In this document: positions 58,367 through 64,000 of the stretch, one piece after another | Layout: each line of letters opens with the position of its first letter | How positions within the stretch are numbered: position 1 is the first letter of the stretch | NCBI GenBank assembly: GCA_014529385.2 | Contig: CM043943.1 | Coordinates: 99,940,355-100,004,354, forward strand | From: Adiantum capillus-veneris | Lineage: Eukaryota > Streptophyta > Polypodiopsida > Polypodiales > Pteridaceae | Length of the DNA: 64,000 bases | Direction: 5' to 3' | Translations under genes and position numbers: made by a program | Notes under the pieces: generated by a model | Seen by the model: the letters and a program-made list of their open reading frames with translations, nothing else | Databases searched by the model: none | What the model was told of the DNA's origin: nothing

Positions 58367-60398
58367 TGTTACGCATTGTATGAAAAACACAGAGAAAGAC
58401 TCTCTTTTCCTACATAAGAAAATTTCTAAATCTTCTTGTGATAGAAGGCTCCTGCTTCTAAAGGACCCAAGCTGTACCCATCAATCAATCAATAGCATGC
58501 CTGAAATGAAACATCGCCACAAATACATTTACATGTCTAGTCATGTGCCTGATTCTTTAGAGCAATGGATGGCCACAAGAGCATGGCCTGCAATAGAGCA
58601 GTAATGACAATGAAGAGAAAGTGGAAGAAATAATAAGATCCGCAGGCTTGTTGCAAACTTGGAAGCTGGCATTTCAAAAGGAGAGAAAGAAACAAGACGT
58701 CGATTAATAGTTGTGGTTACTTTAGCTAGCTGCCATCCTCCCATCCGAGCTGCTCATGCTACTGGCCCATGGCACCTTCAGTTTTTGTCTCATTTTGACT
58801 ATAGCCAATGCCAAGGGTGTGCTCCGATGGAGCGGTTATCTGTAGCTTTGCGTCTTAAAAGCTAAATATAGGGAGGAGCCTCTCAACATGAGAAGTGTTT
58901 ATTACTCATTGTTGTTGTCATACTCGTCTGGATTGTTGTTCTCGTCTTCTCAACAATATTACAAGACATGTTGGACTCATAAGTTTATAATTTTAGCGCA
59001 AGATGGCAGTGCTTGTTTCTTCACCCAGGAAGCATATTGAAGTGTTTGAAGACTCACAAACAAAGAAATGATCATAACAAATTTAAGAGTTTTTGGCTCT
59101 ATTGTTCAAAATCACTTATTTACCTATACGTATTTACCTATAACTATTACCTTTGCATCTTCACGATCATGAAGGTAATGTCCTTTCAAATGTATGTTGT
59201 AACGATTTTATTTGCTCGACTTTTGGTCTTCTCGGAAACATTTTCTCGGTGTATGGTAAGACTCGTATATTATCATTCAAGATTCTTAAAATAAATTTTC
59301 AAAATATAACAATGAGATGACGTATATGTTTGCCTCATATTATGGTCTACAACGGTTGGTGTGAATCTTAGATAATAAAAAAGTTAGAAAAATGAAGACC
59401 ATTATCAAAGTCATTTGGTTAAGTTTAGTCAAGACAGAGACTGGTATTTTTTTGTGAAGTTGTGGTAAACCTAAGAAAGATAATGGTGTTGTCCATTGCT
59501 ACTGTAAACAACCAGCAAAAGATAACAATGAGCCATTTGAAGAGGACAAAATCAAGAAATGTTCACAATTTTATAAGTGCAATAAATTGTAAGCCCTATA
59601 AACCTATAAATGAGTTTATGACAGTTGACAACCTCCGTAGATGGAAGGAGGCACAAAAAGATCATGCTTCATACTCATTGGGGGGGAAAAAAATCATGGA
59701 AATTGTGCCATAAGAAGTCACAAATCATAAGTAAAATGACTATGTAAAAGATCAATAAGAGCCTAATACTAGCTATCGAAGAGAGTGCATGGTTGAATTA
59801 TTTGCTTTTATCAATACACATTAATATTGCCTAATTTAGAAGTCTAAGGTCAATTGGGCATCTTAGACGCGATTCAACATTACAATGAAGAGCGTGAGGG
59901 GATAAAATGGTTTGCTACATTCTAGTATCGTGCAGTGTGGGTAAGACCAATCCTCTAGAGGGTTTTGTAGCTTCATGGAGACCTTGAGACCGGGAAATAT
60001 TGAGGGTCATGAGAAGATGAGGAATTGCAAAGCCATATGATAGGTTGCTAAATTGTAGAAGCCCTTCTACACCGCATAATTGAAATATGCATGGGATCAT
60101 TGGTACCAATGAGATCCGATCGTATCCATGAGTTGAACCGATGATGCCCGATGGTGTCGTGGAACTTGCTACCGTGAGGAGAGATATGAGAGTAGGCTGA
60201 TACACACTCCTTGTGGATCTAATGCAAAGTCTGGGTACGAAAGTCTGGATACACACTCCTTGTGGATCTAATGCAAAGTCAAAGAGTGGTGTGCACTTTG
60301 TGTGCTACCAGAGCTTGAGGAGGGTTACATGGCAGAAGATGGGTGGGAACCACTGGTGGTTCAACTTATTAAAGGGGGGAATGGAAGTTTTATTTATA
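58367..60398. other. LARD interior: no recognisable gene
   Basis: Several frames of 60-110 codons occur on both strands, none with a recognised motif. A 49-bp tandem duplication (GATACACACTCCTTGTGGAT...) lies at about 60199-60280. Confidence 0.5.
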
Positions 60399-60401
60399 TA
60401 A

Positions 60402-60750
60402 GAGGGCTGCCCCATAAACCCTCTAAATCAAACTTTAAGAAAAGGGCCCTTTTAAATGTAAAGGGCCCTATAAAAATCTCTTTGTGTGCCCATAAACCCT
60501 TCAACAACAAGTTTCCAGCCGTTTGCACCAAAGAATTGGGAGTACTCTTTCTCGTTTTGACTTGTTGACCTCCTATACCAAGTTATAAAAGCGTTTCTCA
60601 AGTGTAGGGGGTGGTTGAAGGACCCCCTACATTTTCAGTGAGACATTTTAGGTGAAGGGCCCTTCACTTTTGTGGAGGCCTATGAAGCACAGATTAGTTT
60701 GTTCAAGGGCCCCCTAATAGCACCTTTAGAGGGTCTATGGGGGAGCCCTC
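60402..60750. mobile_element. MITE with TAA target duplication (PIF/Harbinger-like)
   Basis: The 349-bp element is bounded by inverted repeats of about 26 bp (GAGGGCTGCCCCATAAACCC, then TCTAAA; right end complementary with about three mismatches) and by TAA on both sides (60399-60401 and 60751-60753). It holds AGGGCCCTT-type palindromes and no transposase. A 3-bp TAA/TTA duplication is typical of Tourist-like MITEs moved by PIF/Harbinger transposases. Confidence 0.85.
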
Positions 60751-60753
60751 TAA

Positions 60754-62794
60754 GTCGCCTGCAGTGATGGCGAGGGTATCGCGCACGTGGAGCCGCCGTC
60801 ATGCAAAAGGAAACCAACGCCGGAGGAAGGGGGAGCATAAGAGGGGATCTGCAAGAGTGCAAGGGAGCTTCGATTAGAAGGGGCCGTTAGCGACGAGCAG
60901 CTCAACAAAAGGCCATCAAAGGGCTGGGGTTGCTCTTGTTATCAGAGAAAGGGTCGATCTCCTTCTGTGGTAGGTTGAATCCACGAAGTTTGCGGTTTGG
61001 ACACGGCGAAAATTTGTAAAATTAGAGTTGAGAGAATCATGGATGTGTGCGTGCGTGTAGCTCAATTTGAGTGTTCCAACAAGACCTGTGTGCCTTTGCT
61101 TTTAGGGCTAGGTTGGCGGTATACAAGGTGTGCTGGCGAGGGGGATTCTACGATGCTGACATCCTGGGGGACTTTGAGGAGAGGAGGGCCGAAGGTGGCA
61201 TGCAAGGCTTTAATTCGTTGCAGGATAGAATTAAACTCAGCTAATGGAGTGTTTCATACCTCGGACGCAGCAAAGCACCAAATGATTTAGCAACCTTCTA
61301 TCGCTATGGCAGCCTTGAGTAATCTAATTCAGGGGAGAGAGAGATATAGAGCGAGTGAGGTTAGATGCTGACTATTGAGCCTAATCTTGGAAGCTAATGA
61401 GCGTCACAGAGAGTCCGGAGGGAGAGTGAAGCGGGCAAAGGCTATAGTGAGAGAAATCAAGAGCCGCTACATCTGTGTGGTGTATGAACTACTGGTTAGC
61501 AAGGGACACCACAAACCAGTAATTTGATCGTGGCTGTCATCATTCAAGCCCGCTAATAAAAAGTGAGTTCCACGATTGGAGTGCGTGAGTGGCGGTCGAT
61601 GAAAACGATCCATTGGTTGTTGGAGAGATAGTGAGTAGAGGAGGGCGCTATCCAAGAGCCAACGCAGGCACTGAACTTGCCCCGATGTGAGGTCGTCAAC
61701 TCGAGTTGTTGTGACAGCGTGTGGTCGTCAACTGGAGTTGGAGAAGAATTCGGTATTAGATGGTGCATGCAAAGGGTAGAGAAGGGGAATGCATGCAGTA
61801 ATAATCAATGGGTGGTAATCAGCAAGCGCATGACTAGGAGGTACGTCCAGTTATAGTCTTCAGCGGGCTGCAGTACTCTGCAGGCACTGGCTGTTGAGTG
61901 ACAGGAGTCCCACCTATTGTGGCTGGTGAGCGGCTAGATAGTGGTGTATGCAAGTAGTTCTGTGGCGGTTGTGGTCATATCAGAGGTGACGGGTGCCCAA
62001 GCCGGCCGCAGTCGTCAATATTGTCGATCATGTTGAATGTGGGGCAGAGGTAGTATGTTAATGAGCTCTACACTCAGGCTACTGACGGTTGTAGTTTTGC
62101 TCAAATCGCTCTCTTCTATTGCATATGCCCACCTTGCTACTACTGCATGCTGGTAATCTTTTTCTGGCTTTAGAGGTAGAGACAGCACAAGCCGAAGGAG
62201 GGAGAAAAGGTGCAAGTTCCTTGGAAAAGATGGGCGGCTTCTTTTGAGAGGGCTAGAGGGTGGAGAAACACCTAAGTCACAATGTGGACAAGGTTGGTCA
62301 AGGGTGGAGATCCATCATAGTTCATTGGCAAACACATTAATCTCGGGCATCCTTTGCCTTTTTATAATGGGTAGCATGAGGTCATTCAAAAGCATTCAAG
62401 GTTTTTTAATTTTGTTTTCCACAAATCTTAAAAATCATCTCCTCGAACAATTCTCTAGCTTCTTCTTCATGTATTGCAGATACATCCAAAGCATGGAATT
62501 TCATAGCTATCTCTTATACATGTACTACCACCAAAGCTAAACACATGCCTTGACATCTTCTTAAACAAGAGAATTGGTTAGTATACTAATTTGACGTATG
62601 AACACGTACTCAAGGAAATAGGAACGCATGAATCACTTGATACATGCATCAAGATTTTTCCAGTAACAAGGGAGTTCTCTTAATATTTCTACAAAGAAAG
62701 ATAAAGTAAAAAAAATTTGATGAGAATCATGGAAAGCACATCTTAGCTCCATCTTTGTTGCAGCATCCATGTTTGACCAGGAGCGATAATCTAT
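60754..62794. other. LARD interior, leader side: no recognisable gene
   Basis: This is where gag would be expected in an autonomous element reading from the right, but no minus-strand frame shows capsid or zinc-knuckle motifs. Composition is less AT-rich than elsewhere, and frames of 60-98 codons occur on both strands. A short repeat GGTCGTCAACT occurs twice near 61690-61735. Confidence 0.55.
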
Positions 62795-62806
62795 GCTCTG
62801 ATACCA
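62795..62806 (-). other. Primer-binding site of the LARD-like element
   Basis: The plus strand reads GCTCTGATACCA, the reverse complement of the initiator-Met primer site TGGTATCAGAGC. It lies just left of the LTR boundary and fixes the element's orientation as minus. Confidence 0.93.
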
Positions 62807-62807
62807 C

Positions 62808-63290
62808 TGCTGCAGCCGGAAGCGTAGAGCGCTCTACAAAATACATAAAATAGCACATAGCAAGACATAACCGAATAAATCTACGTACCTGTTGACTCGC
62901 ACAAATCCATTATCGATCACAATACAAACAAAGAGAGACAGAAAGCGAGAGAGATTGAGAGAGCACGTGCAGGCGCACCTCCTAGAGCGGAGTGCTATGC
63001 CGGTAGGGCGAGAGACAAGAGAGGAGAGATGAGAAGAGCAACACAAACACAGGCAATCTCCCCCCGTGCAAGAGTGACCATTTCCCTCTTGCACGTATTT
63101 CATTTATAGATTTCTTCAATGGTCAATGTGAGTACAAACTAGCCGGCCGGTCATAAATGGCCAAAGCTCATAGAAGGCTACTTGAATAATAAATTATAAA
63201 ATATAATATCCTTTCGAGATCCTTTCACATAACCCTTAGCCTTTTCCACCTGTCAGCTGCATTAAACAATAAAATATCAATTCCATAACA
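62808..63290 (-). repeat. 5' LTR (element orientation) of the LARD-like element
   Basis: 483 bp, plus-strand ends TGCTGCAGCCGGAAGCG and ATTCCATAACA. It matches the other LTR throughout except for the 250-bp segment described there. A TATA box, TCTATAAATG on the minus strand, is at 63101-63110. Confidence 0.88.
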
Positions 63291-64000
63291 ATGTCATTAT
63301 ATAAAGAAGATCTGCGTGTTAAGGTCCACCACTTGTCCAACCCATAAGGCTGTATCTTGAATGGTATTCATTCCCACCACTTGGAATGCACATGATTGGT
63401 TTTACATGGGGGTTTGGTTCCAAGGTCCGCCACTTGTCCAAGCTACCTCCATTTAAACATGGAGAGAAGCAAAGGTCCACCACTTATCCAAGCTAGGGTC
63501 CATTGAAACATGGAGAGAAGGATGCTCCACCATTTGTCCAAGATAGGATACATTGAAACATGAAGAGAAGCAAGCTACACCATGTCTCCAAGATGGTAGG
63601 CTCCATTGAAATACCTTAAACCCACGATATTTTGGTACATGGGGGGTTTACATTCAAGGTCCACCACTTGTCCAACGTATTATCCCTAGTAGCATGAGTG
63701 GTTTGGTCTCAAGATTCACCACTTTTCTACTCTATGTCAATATATTAAGAATATCTGGGTGTTAAGGTCCACCACTTGTCCAACCTATAAGGTTATATCT
63801 TAAAGGGTATACTTTGTCACCAAATTGGAATGACCATGCTAGGTTTTATATGGGTGTTTGGTTCCAAGGTCCACCACCTGTCCAATCTAACTCTATTGAA
63901 ACATAGAGAGAAGCAAAGGTCTACCACTTGTCCAAGCTAGGGTCCATTGAAACATGGAGAGAAGGATGCTCCACCTTTTGTCCAAGATAGGCTCCATGGA
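63291..64000 (-). repeat. Box satellite, reverse array continuing past the LARD insertion
   Basis: Begins with the right ATGTC duplication and continues the monomer that stopped at 52772. Landmarks near 63388 and 63832 keep the 444-bp period. The array runs off the window end. Confidence 0.95.

Larger units (their letters stand above)
52773..63290 (-). mobile_element. LARD-like LTR retrotransposon without recognisable gag or pol
   Basis: LTRs at 52773-53521 and 62808-63290 flank a 9.3-kb interior. A 12-base complement of initiator-Met tRNA at 62795-62806 shows that the element reads on the minus strand, with its 5' LTR on the right. Five-base ATGTC duplications flank it. No capsid, protease, reverse transcriptase, RNase H or integrase motif is seen on either strand of the interior, so it fits the 'large retrotransposon derivative' class that depends on others for movement. 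The interior carries several inverted repeats and a MITE. LTR divergence is clearly higher than in the other elements, so it is probably old. Confidence 0.88.

Overview
This window reads as nuclear DNA of a land plant with a large, repeat-rich genome. It holds plant-type Ty1/copia and Ty3/gypsy (Tat-like) LTR retrotransposons, primer sites matching initiator-Met tRNA, long TC and AT microsatellites, and decayed fragments of eukaryotic genes (FCP1-type phosphatase, SET domain). I cannot name the species. No intact host gene, rRNA gene, tRNA gene or CRISPR array is visible; every coding remnant carries stops, frameshifts or truncations.

Layout. 1-4814: a decayed Ty1/copia element (5' LTR cut by the window edge, 3' LTR complete at 4094-4814). 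4815-6200: tandem repeats with a tRNA-like box, then a large TC/TG microsatellite block. 6200-16662: remains of a minus-strand Ty3/gypsy element with a gag pseudogene, a degenerate primer site and a probable 3-kb LTR, but no reverse transcriptase. 17400-38358: a large satellite family in which a box like TTGGACAAGTGGTGGA heads each sub-repeat; seven sub-repeats make a monomer of about 438-443 bp. The array runs forward from 17.4 to 28.6 kb and reversed from about 30.5 kb onward. Embedded in it are a 4.05-kb gag-only LTR element (24335-28385), two FCP1-like pseudogenes, a SET-domain pseudogene, three tandem 483-bp copies and an unrecognised broken gene.

38359-51449 is a head-to-tail dimer of a Tat-like Ty3/gypsy element (LTR-internal-LTR-internal-LTR) with complementary deletions and a 4-bp ATAT target duplication. 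52773-63290 is a 10.5-kb minus-strand LTR element with matching ATGTC duplications and no recognisable gag or pol (LARD-like). It contains perfect palindromes, a foldback and a MITE with TAA target duplications. Removing the dimer and the LARD restores the satellite period (443 and about 438 bp), so both inserted into an older continuous array, which resumes at 63291-64000.

Nothing here looks like a functional multi-gene system. The most interesting features are the seven-part satellite, its repeated association with gene fragments, the orientation switch, the dimeric Tat element and the gene-less LARD with its palindromes.
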